Of a stretch of DNA of 10,803 bases, positions 1 through 8,300 are shown one piece after another. The stretch covers positions 1 to 10,803 of the forward strand of contig JAISGW010000215.1 in NCBI GenBank assembly GCA_031262895.1, read 5' to 3'. The notes beneath the pieces are model-generated. The model was not told the DNA's origin. It worked only from the letters and a program-made list of their open reading frames with translations, and ran no database searches. The position numbers and the translations under genes are program-made. This DNA comes from Tannerella sp. (GTDB taxonomy: Bacteria > Bacteroidota > Bacteroidia > Bacteroidales > Tannerellaceae). Each line of letters opens with the position of its first letter. The first letter of the stretch is position 1.

Positions 1-128
1 TTACTTGCCGTCGGCTTCAGCCGACGGACAAAAGACAAAACCAATCTCCGGGGCTTTAGCCCCCTTGTCGGCCGCGCCTTTGGCTAATTTATAACAGCCC
101 TCCGGGCAATCAAGACGGCCGGGAGAAA
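1..128. repeat. Intergenic stem-loop cluster downstream of pbpC
   Basis: This non-coding stretch holds two perfect short hairpins with the same loop design. The first has an 8-bp stem (CCGTCGGC at 8-15, loop TTCA, GCCGACGG at 20-27). The second has a 5-bp stem (GGGGC at 50-54, loop TTTA, GCCCC at 59-63). A weaker GCCC-TCC-GGGC hairpin lies at 97-107. The repeated GGCTTYAGCC core suggests a dispersed intergenic repeat rather than chance. On the minus strand these hairpins lie just after pbpC and could slow or end its transcription. However, no good U-tract follows either stem (only TTTTG some 9 bases after the second), so I do not call a terminator. Confidence 0.5.
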
Positions 129-149
129 GGGTGAAGAGTGAAGAATGGA
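129..149. repeat. Heptamer array, three degenerate GAGTGAA units
   Basis: Three adjacent 7-base units are visible: GGGTGAA (129-135), GAGTGAA (136-142) and GAATGGA (143-149). The array sits between the hairpin cluster and a second, AT-rich heptamer array. The same unit occurs on the opposite strand as a five-copy array at 10633-10667, so it is probably an interspersed intergenic repeat of this genome. No gene is seen here. Confidence 0.5.
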
Positions 150-165
150 GATGGCTACGCCCTAA

Positions 166-193
166 TAATTGATAATTGATAATTCATAATTGA
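166..193. repeat. Heptamer array TAATTGA x4, overlapping the 3' end of pbpC
   Basis: There are four consecutive 7-base units: TAATTGA (166-172), TAATTGA (173-179), TAATTCA (180-186) and TAATTGA (187-193). The last two lie partly inside pbpC. The TCA of the third unit, read on the minus strand, is the TGA stop codon (184-186), and the fourth unit encodes the final residues. The array is far more AT-rich than the gene it ends. It may be an inserted or expanded repeat that supplied the present stop codon. Confidence 0.7.
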
Positions 194-2481
194 ATAAAGA
201 AGGTCGTGGAAACGACGTTGCCGTCCTCATCGACGGCGGTCAGGTGATGCTCTCCGGGAGCGGGGTGCAGGGTGATTTTATGGAAGTCGCGCGTTTGGGT
301 CAGGTAATGATTGTCCAAGTGCCAGAAGACCGTCGCATCCGGGTTGGTATGCGCCAGCTCCACGGTCAGGGCGGCCCGACTTCCGTTTAATTGCTTGGGC
401 AGGCGGATGTGAGCGTTCATGGGCGGATAGATAAACTGCATGGGCTTGATGTCGTCTTCCCCGCAGCCGGGCAGGAAGGGTGGCAGGGGGCGGTATTCGG
501 GATGCTGTTGCTTATAATACCATTCCCAGACGGGAGGGAGCACGAACCAGGCCTTTTGCACGGAGGCCCGGCCTCGGGCGCAATGCGCGTAAAGGCGGTA
601 TTTCCCGTCGGCCGTGAGGGTGACGAGGTGGTGGAAAGGGCAGGCTTCGGTCTTCAATCCGGCCGGCAGTATCAGCACTGTATCCACGTCCGTGCAAAAG
701 CGGCCTTTCAGGTAGCCGGATTGCCGGCAGACCTCCGCCTCCACGAAGGCGCCCGGCGGCCGTTCGAACCAGGAGGAAGAGGGCAGCAGGTTGAACAGGT
801 CGAACAAAACGGGGCCGGCCGTCTCGGCGCCCACCAATCCGGGACGCCCCTCGCCGGAGGCATTGCCCACCCAGACGCCTATCGCATAACGGGGCGTGAC
901 ACCCACCGCCCAAGCATCGCGGAAGCCGTAGCTCGTGCCGGTCTTCCAGGCGACGGTTTGCATGGAAGAGATGGACCGCCAGTCGATTTCTTCCGGGCGG
1001 TTCAGCTCCTTCAGAGCGTCGAAGGTCTGCCATACAGCGCCGGGCCGGAAAGCGTAGGCGGCGGCCTTCGCCGTGTCGGCGCGCAAAAGGGAGACGGGCC
1101 TTTGCGGCAGATGCAGGAGGCTGCGTCCCATCTGGGCGTAAGCGTTGGTAACGTCCCAGAGGTTGGCTTCGGCTCCCCCGAGGATGAGCGACAGCCCGTA
1201 GTCGGACGCAGGCCGGTTGATGGTATGAAGCCCGATTTGCCGGAGCAGGTCGCGGAACTTGGGCACCCCGTAGCGTTGCAGCAGGTGGACGGCCGGGACG
1301 TTCAGCGAACGGGCCAGCGCCTCAGCGGCAGGCACGGCGCCATCGAAATGCCTGTCGAAGTTTTGCGGGGCAAAGCCGTTGATGTTGACGGGCACATCGG
1401 GCAGCAGCATCCCCGGCAGCAGGGAGCCTTCCTGCAGCAGGGCATAATAAAGGAAGGGTTTCAAGATGCTGCCGGTGCTCCGCGGCGCCCGAATGACATC
1501 GACCTGGTAACCTTCCTCCTTCCGCTCGTGGTGCACATTGCCGCAATAGGCGATGACCTGGTCGGAAGGAAGGTCCACGACGAGGATACCGAGGTTACGG
1601 ATGTCGCTTCGTTCGAACATATTGCCCCATCTTTCGGCCAAGGCTTCCACCTGCTGCTGTATGCCCCGGTCGATGGTGGAACGGGAGTACAAGCCCGGCC
1701 GTTCACGGTAAAAGCGGTCCACCAGATAGGGGGCGATTTGCGGCAAAGCCTGGGGTTTTGCCGGGAGCGGCTCGGTCAAGGCCAGCCTGTATGTCGACGC
1801 GTCGAAGGCCTTATCCTTATACAAGCGCGCCAGCAAGCGGTTGCGTTTGTCCAACAGAGCCGCCCGCCCCTTGGCCGGATGCATCAGGGAAGGGGCGTTG
1901 GGCAAGACGGCCAGGAGGGCCGCTTCCGCCCAGGAGAGTTCGTCGGCCGAATGCCCGAAATAACGCCAGGCGGCCGCGTCGAGGCCGACCACATTACCCC
2001 CGAAAGGAGCATGGGAAACGTACATGGCAAGGATTTCCTTCTTCGACGCGCGAAATTCCAAGCGGGTGGCCAGCAGGATTTCTATGAGTTTCTCCCGTAT
2101 CGTACGGGGCTTGTTGCGGGCCAGGCGGATGACCTGCATGCTGAGCGTGCTCCCGCCGCTGACGACACGGCCGGCCCGGAGGTTCTGCCAAAAGGCCCGA
2201 CACAGGGCAAAAGGGTTGACGCCCCAATGCCGGTAGAACTGCCGGTCCTCGAAGGCGAGGAGGCAACGTTCGACTTTCCGGGGCACCGTATGCCGGGGCG
2301 GGAAGCGCCATTGCCCGTCGGCAGCGATGCGGGCGCCCAAGAGCGCACCGTTCCGGTCGGTCACGACGGTGGAACAGGGTGCATGGAAGAGCGGCTTGGG
2401 CAGGCAAAAGACGTAGGCCAAGACCAGCGCTGCAAGAACAAGGAGCACGAAGCCCCGGGCCAGGTCTTTTTGCCCTCTCAT
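184..2481 (-). CDS. pbpC: Penicillin-binding protein 1C (bifunctional transglycosylase/transpeptidase)
   Basis: This 765-residue class A PBP polymerises glycan strands and cross-links peptides in the periplasm, anchored by one N-terminal helix (about residues 10-27). The glycosyltransferase domain shows EDRQFYRHWG with catalytic Glu78, GGSTLSMQ (109-116), REKLIE (129-134) and KKEILAMY (147-154). The transpeptidase domain shows SxxK (Ser338-Lys341, in STGSILKPF), SLN (392-394) and KTGTS (513-517). A cysteine-bearing segment follows (C585, C596, C614), then a BiPBP_C-like C-terminal domain (about 670-765). Length and order fit PBP1C (about 770 residues in E. coli). I chose the start at 2481, not the upstream in-frame ATG at 2547, because it makes an ATGA overlap with the preceding macroglobulin gene and puts the membrane helix right at the N-terminus. 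Translational coupling is therefore likely. Motif 4 ends in Ser156 where Asn is usual. The stop codon lies in a heptamer repeat. Confidence 0.97.
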   Translation of the reverse strand: MRGQKDLARGFVLLVLAALVLAYVFCLPKPLFHAPCSTVVTDRNGALLGARIAADGQWRFPPRHTVPRKVERCLLAFEDRQFYRHWGVNPFALCRAFWQNLRAGRVVSGGSTLSMQVIRLARNKPRTIREKLIEILLATRLEFRASKKEILAMYVSHAPFGGNVVGLDAAAWRYFGHSADELSWAEAALLAVLPNAPSLMHPAKGRAALLDKRNRLLARLYKDKAFDASTYRLALTEPLPAKPQALPQIAPYLVDRFYRERPGLYSRSTIDRGIQQQVEALAERWGNMFERSDIRNLGILVVDLPSDQVIAYCGNVHHERKEEGYQVDVIRAPRSTGSILKPFLYYALLQEGSLLPGMLLPDVPVNINGFAPQNFDRHFDGAVPAAEALARSLNVPAVHLLQRYGVPKFRDLLRQIGLHTINRPASDYGLSLILGGAEANLWDVTNAYAQMGRSLLHLPQRPVSLLRADTAKAAAYAFRPGAVWQTFDALKELNRPEEIDWRSISSMQTVAWKTGTSYGFRDAWAVGVTPRYAIGVWVGNASGEGRPGLVGAETAGPVLFDLFNLLPSSSWFERPPGAFVEAEVCRQSGYLKGRFCTDVDTVLILPAGLKTEACPFHHLVTLTADGKYRLYAHCARGRASVQKAWFVLPPVWEWYYKQQHPEYRPLPPFLPGCGEDDIKPMQFIYPPMNAHIRLPKQLNGSRAALTVELAHTNPDATVFWHLDNHYLTQTRDFHKITLHPAPGEHHLTAVDEDGNVVSTTFFIQL

Positions 2482-5400
2482 CGGCTGACGAGGGTGCGCC
2501 CCGCACGGGTACGCGCCTGCACCTCCGGGTCGTACATGGCTTCGCAACGGATGGCGGGCAGCACGAAGCTACCGGCGTAGGCGGCTTGCAGACGCAAGGT
2601 GAAAGTTTTGGATTCACCACGAAGCAGGTCGAAGTAATCGAGCACCCGGTCGTCGCGTATGTCCTCGTAAGCGGGCGCCGACTTAGCCGAGGGCGCTGCT
2701 CCGCCGAAGAGCCGCTCGTTGTAGATTTCCCAACCGGAGGGAACGAGATGCGTAAGCGCCAAGTTCTGATAATCGGAAGTCCCGCTGATGTTCGTGACGG
2801 TGACGGTAGCGCGGAAGTCGGTGCCCTGCCGGATGTTGTCGGTCGAAAGGGGCGCACCGTTCATGTCGGTGTATTTCACCACTAAGCGAAGCCCTTCGGC
2901 GATGGACGGCAGGGTATCCCTGGCCGGCTTCGTGCGGACGACCAACTCGGCACAGAGCATGCCCTTACCCTTGTTCGTAACGCGGACTTCGCCCGAGGAG
3001 GGACTGAGGGGCAGGTTAGTCTCATACACAGCCTTGGCCGATTTCACTTCCCCGGCAGGCTGTCCCTTGCGCGCCCAGTCGAAGTCGAGGGTGCCTGACA
3101 GCTCGTCGGCCAATCGTCCCATAGCCATCAGGGCAAAGGCCGTAGACTGCGTATTGAAGGCGTCTTCTTTAGCCAGTTCGTCCGAGACTCTCTTAGCCTG
3201 TCGCAAAGCCTCGTCCTTACGGTTCATCAGGACGAGCGTTTCCAATATCATGGCGTCGTCGCGCTCGGAGGAGCCGTACACCCGATTCATGGCAGCATAC
3301 GGGTCTACCTTGGTCTGCGCTTGAAGCACCAGCTCTCCGGCCGCTTCCGCTTTGCCGGCCAAGGCATAAGCCGCAGCCAGGCGCCAGCGGGCCTGCAGGC
3401 AGAGGCCGCCCCCTTCCTTCATGCGGTTCATCGCCCCGTAAGCAGGCGCATTCGCCAAGGCGAGGGTGTACAGGCGAAAAGCCTGCTGCAACTGCGACTG
3501 CCAGCGCAGCCAGGAGGCACTGTCGGAAGGCATAAGCCGCCAGTTCTGCGCGGCATTGTTCTGGAAACGCAGCCAACGGGCGAGCACTTCCGGCTGCACG
3601 GCATAGCCGTTCTCCTGCGCCAAGGTCAGGAACAGGCCCGCGTAGGAAGTAATCCATTCGTCCGCCACGGCCGCCCCCGGCCAATAGGCGAAGCCCCCAT
3701 CAGGAAGCTGGCGCCCGTATAGGAGGCGGATGCCCTGTTCTATGCCGGCCTTCATCTTCGCCGTTTCATCCTTGTCCAAGCTTTCGAAGCGGGGAAGGAA
3801 AAGCAGGGGCAAGGCTTTTGAAGTCAGTTGCTCCGTACAATCGTAAGGATAAGCCTCCAGGAAACTGAGGCGGCGGCTCAGGTCTACCGGAGGGATACGA
3901 TAGACGGACAGCCGGATGCTGCTTTCGGACGGATGCGCCGCGCCTGCCAGGAAATACGGCAGCACGGCACTTTTCCCGGGGTCTATCCATTGACTTTGAC
4001 GGAGGCTGACCGCAGGATTGGGGTTGCGCACTTCTATCTCCACCGTCTCGTAGGTATGCTGCCCGTTGCCATCGGCCGTGAAGCGTATTTCAGCTTTGCC
4101 CGTTTGTGCGCCGGTACGCAGCTTGAAGAAGCAGAGCTTGTCGGAAGGCTTGTCGAAAGTCAGCGACTGCTGCCGCTGGCCGAGTATCTGCAGGCCGGAG
4201 CCGCTAACTTCAATCTTCACCTGCGCCTCCTTTACCTCTTTTTCCATGGCGAAGACATTGACCGGGACGTCAACCTCCTCGCCGGTGCTGAGCACGCGCG
4301 GCAGGGTACTGAGCAACATCAGGGGCGTACGTACCTGGACGGTCTTCTCCGCGTTCCCGTAGGCGCCGTCTTGTCCGGCCACTACCATCACGCGGACGGA
4401 ACCTACATACATCGGCAAGCGCAGGGTGTGACTCTGCCTTTGCCCCTTAGGCAGGTAGAAGGGGCCGATGAACTTGACGACAGGCTGGAAACGGTTCGCT
4501 TTCTGGTCGGCCGGCTTCAGGCTGGCGTCGCCACCGATGCTGAAGAGGGCGCTCATTTGTCCGGCCGAGGCGCCCAATACCTGGTCGTACATATCCCAGG
4601 TACGGATGCCGAGGGCTTCGCGCGCATAAAATTCATTCCAGGGGTCCGGCGTCTTGAAGCCGGTCAAGTCAAGCAATCCGTCGTCTACAATCGCCAGGGT
4701 GTAGGTCATGGCCTTGCCGTCCTTCTCGCTCACGCTGACCTTGAAATCGGTCTTCGGGCGCAGGACTTCCGGCAGGCTGATTTGCGGGTGCAGGAGGGTG
4801 TTCTTGTCGGTCACGAAGACGGGTTCGATGCCATACATGCGGATGGGCAGGTCGTTGGCCGTTTGCGCATGAGGCTGCAGGAGGATGACATGCAGATAGA
4901 CATTGGGCGCCATATCGGGCGTCACCTTGAAACTGTATTTCGTAGCGTCCTTATCGGACATCTTTATCCATTCCCGGCTCAGCACCTTCGAGCCGTTCTC
5001 TATGGCCACCAAAGCCCGCCCGCCGGCTGCGGCAGGAAGGATGGCCGTGGCCGTTTCGCCTATCCCGTAAGAAGCCTTGTCGAGCGAGAAGGTCAGCATC
5101 TTCAAGCCATCGGGATTGCCCCGGTTCGAACGGCCGCGCCATTCCGGCCAATCCACATAGACGGTGCCACCGGTGGCATGGCCGCCCTGCTCGTCTTTCA
5201 CGTAAACGAAGTACTGCCCCCAATCGGGATAGTTGACGCGGAAGTTAAACGAGGCCTTCCCCTCCACCGTGTGCAGGCGGCCCGATGCGACGGGGGTAAT
5301 GGACTGGTTGTTGACATAAGTCGCCAACTGGGAGGGATCGTCGCTATTCTCCCACCACCAACTCCAGTCGAGACGGTAAATCTTATAACTCAGGTCGGAG

Positions 5401-8081
5401 CAGTCGACGGGCTGTCCCTTGCTGTCGACGGTGACGATGTCGAAGCGGTGGTTTTCGTCCGTCTCGATATACTTCCCTTGCGGGATGTTCAGGTTGATGC
5501 CCACATAAGCGCTGTAAGGCGAATAGGGAATGGTTTGCGTGTAGAAGCTGGCCTCGCCGCCCGGTTCGAACACGCGGGTGGTGAAGGTGGCGTTCAACAT
5601 GCCCGGCGTATTGGTGGTGGCGGGCAGCTTGAGCGGGAATATAGTCTTACCCTCCGCATCTAAGCGGCCGTTAAAGACTTCGCTCTTGACGGTAGTGAAG
5701 TCGGTCGCCGGGTTGTTAAACACGTATTGGCTGTAATTTTTGAACTGTGTCCGCACGGTCGACAAGGACAAGTCCACGGTAGCCTTCAATTGGGAGGCCG
5801 TGGCGCCGGTCAGCCAGGCCGACGAAAGCGGTATGTTCAGTTTGTCGCCGCTTTGCAATAAAGCAGGCAAATCCAGATTTATCTTCAACCGATTAGGCCG
5901 GATGGTCTCGATGCGGAAACTCTTGTGAAAAGCGGTACCCCCTACCTTTATATAAGCGTTCCAGAGGCCGGTCGGGTCGGCAGGCTGCGTAGGCAAGTCG
6001 AAGCGGTAGAAACCGTTCAGCCCGTGGGTGGCGATGGTCTTGCTGTAAAATTGCCCTTGCGGGTTATAAAACTCCAGGGTCACGGGATGGGTATCGGGAA
6101 TCCTCCGCTCGCGGTCCTCGAGGATGAAGCCCACATGCAAGGTGTCGCCCGGACGCCACACGCCCCTTTCGCCGTAAACGAAGCCTTTCAAACCATTTTC
6201 CACCGTCTTGCCGCCCACGTCGAAACGGCTGGTCGATTGTTCCTCACCATCCACCACGCGGACGTAAGCCTTTTGGCCTTTGGATGCGGCCACGACGAGG
6301 AAGGGCTGGCCCGAAGGCTGGATTTCCGCCCAGCCATTGCCGTCGGTCTTCGCCTTTCCGATAACCTGCAATTGGAAATTGTAAACGGTGATTGTCGCAC
6401 CCTCCACCGGATTCGTGTCGAGGAGATTGTTCACGGCCACCCATAAGTGATGCAGCGAGTTTTGCTTCACAAGCAGCCCCAAGTCGGAGGCGAACACATT
6501 GCAGGCAGCCACCCGATCGGTATTCATATAATAAGAAGGCTTGCAGGGGTCGTTACGTTCATCCCAATTATACTGGCGCCAGTCCATGTTCACGGTACCG
6601 TTATAATCGAAATAGACGGCGGGGGTGTCCCAGTCGGCTTCCGTTTCGGCGGCAGGTTGGCCGTCTTCAATTTTTTTCATGCCGGCCTGCTGTTCGGCCA
6701 AAGCCGGTGCCGGATGAGACGTCCCATTGCAGGGATAAGCAGAATAGGCTTGCCGGAAAGAAAAGACCAAGCGATAAATGGCGCCCGGTTCCTGATGGAT
6801 AAGTCCGGAGAGGTCGACGGAATAGTTTTCCCATTGATGAATGTCCTTGGAAGCGTCCTTGTCTAACCAAAGCGTTTTTTGGTAAACCAAGCGGCCGGCA
6901 CGGCGCAGCTCATCGGCCGTTGATAGGGTATTGCTTTGGAGAAAACTCAAAATATTGCTTTCATAAATACGGATGACACTCAAATCCACGGCATAGAGGT
7001 TGACGGCCTGAAATGGGAGCCGCAAATCCTTGGAATCAGGAAGAATGGCCGCATTGACTTTCAGCCTTACCTGAGGCTTCAGGTTTTGCTCGCTGAAGGC
7101 GAAGTCGCGCCCTTCCGTCAGCGGCAGTTCCCGACTGTTGCGGATGCCCGGATGTATCTTCAGCTTCAGCTCTTTGGCGTCTTTAGCCTCGAAATAGGCG
7201 AACACCTTGTTTCCCCTGACCTGAGTGACGAAATCTTTGACTTGCGGTATTTCCAGCAAGCCGTTGAGGTCTTGCGTGGAGGAAAGCGGGTCGGAGAAGA
7301 CGATTTCGAGGCCGTTTTCCGGTTGTTCTACACGTTCGGCCGAGAGGCAGCGGAAACTGTCTTTGGCCGGAATCAGTACCTCCTGCTTCCATTGGCGCCG
7401 GATATGCAGCGGGCTACCGTCGGCCGCTATCTTCAAATAGAAATCCTTGTCTTTTCGGGTAATTCCCCCGATGCTGAAGGGAAAGCAGGTCGAATCGGCT
7501 GTCGGCAGCCAGTTGACCGGATATTTGTTGCCGGCCTCGGCGCGGGCCGTGAGCCGCAGCTTCGCCGCCTCCTCACGTCCGAGGCGGTCGCTGAAACGCA
7601 GTTCGCCGCTTATGTAGGCCGTCCCCGGCGCGTCGGCTTCCACGGACAGCGGAGAGAGGTGCAGGGCAAAGTCGCGTTCCTGCACCCGAAACGAGAAATG
7701 AAACTCCCGCAGCTTCTTCTCCGTCTTTACGAAGTCACCCAGACGGAAAGTGGCCTCATACACGGCCCCGGGCTTCAGGGCATCCTCCGCAGGCCGAAAT
7801 TCCAGCGTGTGGTTGTCCGTCCAAAAAGTAGCCCCCTTCAAGGAAGGCGAAAAATGGAAAGGATTATCTTTCAAGGCTTCATTCAGCACGACCGTCTGTT
7901 GGTCTTGCATCAACTCCACACGGATGGCGGAACTTTGCGAAATAATACCTCCCGTGTAGGCGCTGATATAGGGCGCATATACAGCGGAAGGAAGGCCCTT
8001 CCCTTTGCTGTTGCAGGAGCAGAGGGCAATCCCCAAAAACAGGAAGAGCCAAGCGTTGCGATTTGTTTTCATTCGTTTCAT
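2478..8081 (-). CDS. Bacterial alpha-2-macroglobulin lipoprotein with intact thioester motif
   Basis: This 1867-residue protein is of the YfhM/bacterial A2M type. Such proteins trap proteases: cleavage of a bait region exposes a Cys-Gln thioester that bonds covalently to the attacker. The N-terminus is a lipoprotein signal (basic start, hydrophobic LFLFLGIAL, lipobox LCSC with Cys23). The next residues, NSKGKG, lack an acidic surface-export signal, so a periplasm-facing location is likely. Macroglobulin-like domains follow, with GVWRPGDTL at about 640-648 (A2M_N type). Next come a bait-region-like segment from about 995 to 1075 and the central A2M domain (about 1105-1280, with TYTLAIVDDGLLDL and LPMYVGSVRVMVVA). 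The thioester motif CTEQ (Cys1415-Gln1418, in YPYDCTEQ) heads a helical domain, and C-terminal beta domains run to the end. It is somewhat longer than E. coli YfhM (about 1650). It is the first gene of an operon with pbpC, the classic partner, and its stop overlaps the pbpC start. Met4 (8072) is an alternative start. Confidence 0.96.
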   Translation of the reverse strand: MKRMKTNRNAWLFLFLGIALCSCNSKGKGLPSAVYAPYISAYTGGIISQSSAIRVELMQDQQTVVLNEALKDNPFHFSPSLKGATFWTDNHTLEFRPAEDALKPGAVYEATFRLGDFVKTEKKLREFHFSFRVQERDFALHLSPLSVEADAPGTAYISGELRFSDRLGREEAAKLRLTARAEAGNKYPVNWLPTADSTCFPFSIGGITRKDKDFYLKIAADGSPLHIRRQWKQEVLIPAKDSFRCLSAERVEQPENGLEIVFSDPLSSTQDLNGLLEIPQVKDFVTQVRGNKVFAYFEAKDAKELKLKIHPGIRNSRELPLTEGRDFAFSEQNLKPQVRLKVNAAILPDSKDLRLPFQAVNLYAVDLSVIRIYESNILSFLQSNTLSTADELRRAGRLVYQKTLWLDKDASKDIHQWENYSVDLSGLIHQEPGAIYRLVFSFRQAYSAYPCNGTSHPAPALAEQQAGMKKIEDGQPAAETEADWDTPAVYFDYNGTVNMDWRQYNWDERNDPCKPSYYMNTDRVAACNVFASDLGLLVKQNSLHHLWVAVNNLLDTNPVEGATITVYNFQLQVIGKAKTDGNGWAEIQPSGQPFLVVAASKGQKAYVRVVDGEEQSTSRFDVGGKTVENGLKGFVYGERGVWRPGDTLHVGFILEDRERRIPDTHPVTLEFYNPQGQFYSKTIATHGLNGFYRFDLPTQPADPTGLWNAYIKVGGTAFHKSFRIETIRPNRLKINLDLPALLQSGDKLNIPLSSAWLTGATASQLKATVDLSLSTVRTQFKNYSQYVFNNPATDFTTVKSEVFNGRLDAEGKTIFPLKLPATTNTPGMLNATFTTRVFEPGGEASFYTQTIPYSPYSAYVGINLNIPQGKYIETDENHRFDIVTVDSKGQPVDCSDLSYKIYRLDWSWWWENSDDPSQLATYVNNQSITPVASGRLHTVEGKASFNFRVNYPDWGQYFVYVKDEQGGHATGGTVYVDWPEWRGRSNRGNPDGLKMLTFSLDKASYGIGETATAILPAAAGGRALVAIENGSKVLSREWIKMSDKDATKYSFKVTPDMAPNVYLHVILLQPHAQTANDLPIRMYGIEPVFVTDKNTLLHPQISLPEVLRPKTDFKVSVSEKDGKAMTYTLAIVDDGLLDLTGFKTPDPWNEFYAREALGIRTWDMYDQVLGASAGQMSALFSIGGDASLKPADQKANRFQPVVKFIGPFYLPKGQRQSHTLRLPMYVGSVRVMVVAGQDGAYGNAEKTVQVRTPLMLLSTLPRVLSTGEEVDVPVNVFAMEKEVKEAQVKIEVSGSGLQILGQRQQSLTFDKPSDKLCFFKLRTGAQTGKAEIRFTADGNGQHTYETVEIEVRNPNPAVSLRQSQWIDPGKSAVLPYFLAGAAHPSESSIRLSVYRIPPVDLSRRLSFLEAYPYDCTEQLTSKALPLLFLPRFESLDKDETAKMKAGIEQGIRLLYGRQLPDGGFAYWPGAAVADEWITSYAGLFLTLAQENGYAVQPEVLARWLRFQNNAAQNWRLMPSDSASWLRWQSQLQQAFRLYTLALANAPAYGAMNRMKEGGGLCLQARWRLAAAYALAGKAEAAGELVLQAQTKVDPYAAMNRVYGSSERDDAMILETLVLMNRKDEALRQAKRVSDELAKEDAFNTQSTAFALMAMGRLADELSGTLDFDWARKGQPAGEVKSAKAVYETNLPLSPSSGEVRVTNKGKGMLCAELVVRTKPARDTLPSIAEGLRLVVKYTDMNGAPLSTDNIRQGTDFRATVTVTNISGTSDYQNLALTHLVPSGWEIYNERLFGGAAPSAKSAPAYEDIRDDRVLDYFDLLRGESKTFTLRLQAAYAGSFVLPAIRCEAMYDPEVQARTRAGRTLVSR

Positions 8082-8104
8082 AATCCCAGTGTCGGATAAT
8101 ACCG

Positions 8105-8139
8105 CAAATGTAAAGCATTTATGCCGATGCGCGGCGAAA
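8105..8139 (-). promoter_or_regulatory. Putative promoter of the macroglobulin-pbpC operon
   Basis: Reading the minus strand, TACATTTG (8112-8105) matches the Bacteroidota -7 element TAnnTTTG, about 24 bases before the start codon at 8081. A poor -33 candidate, TTTC (8139-8136), lies 23 bases upstream, so spacing and sequence are below consensus. The region is shared with the divergent tRNA-Leu promoter; the two -33 regions lie within about 10 bp of each other. Confidence 0.5.
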
Positions 8140-8144
8140 GGCGG

Positions 8145-8176
8145 TTTGGAGAAAACGAAAAAAGGACGTACTTTTG
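8145..8176 (+). promoter_or_regulatory. Promoter of tRNA-Leu (-33 TTTG / -7 TACTTTTG)
   Basis: TTTG at 8145-8148 and TACTTTTG at 8169-8176 are separated by 20 bases, as expected for the Bacteroidota primary sigma factor (TTTG, 19-21 bases, TAnnTTTG). Transcription would start only a few bases before the mature tRNA 5' end at 8187, so the leader is very short. Confidence 0.75.
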
Positions 8177-8186
8177 GAGCCGATTT

Positions 8187-8271
8187 GCTCGAATGGTGGA
8201 ATCGGTAGACACGAAAGACTTAAAATCTTTTGACCATTGCGGTCGTGCGGGTTCAAGTCCCGCTTCGAGTA
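8187..8271 (+). tRNA. tRNA-Leu (anticodon UAA)
   Basis: This is an 85-base class II tRNA. The acceptor stem GCTCGAA (8187-8193) pairs with TTCGAGT (8264-8270), ending in a G1-U72 wobble that E. coli tRNA-Leu(UAA) also has, and the discriminator is A8271. The anticodon stem is AAAGA (8214-8218)/TCTTT (8226-8230), with loop CTTAAAA and anticodon TAA at 8221-8223, reading UUA/UUG. A long variable arm (GACC-ATTGC-GGTC, 8232-8244) is typical of Leu. The T-arm is GCGGG/CCCGC around TTCAAGT. CCA is not encoded. The gene converges on the transporter gene, whose stop is only 29 bases away. I see no convincing terminator between them. Confidence 0.97.
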
Positions 8272-8300
8272 CGAAAAACGCCATCTCCTTCCTGCCTGCT

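Noticed and set aside
2482..2547. Upstream start for pbpC (22 extra residues)
   Set aside because: The extra residues overlap the macroglobulin C-terminus and would put a Pro/Gly/Arg-rich tail before the membrane anchor. The ATGA junction at 2481 is a better start.
391..2580. 729-codon open frame on the plus strand opposite pbpC
   Set aside because: It is antisense to a gene with all PBP1C motifs. Its translation has no recognisable domain and is rich in Gly, Arg and Gln, as expected from the complement of GC-rich codons.
3828..5663. 611-codon open frame on the plus strand inside the macroglobulin gene
   Set aside because: It is a shadow of the macroglobulin coding strand. The minus strand here carries the thioester motif and the conserved A2M domains, and the plus frame shows nothing recognisable.
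6936..8099. 387-codon open frame on the plus strand over the macroglobulin N-terminus
   Set aside because: It is antisense to the lipoprotein signal and N-terminal domains, with no domain and no promoter or start context.
8272..8300. Bidirectional terminator between tRNA-Leu and the transporter
   Set aside because: The 29-base gap contains no convincing stem followed by a T-tract in either direction.
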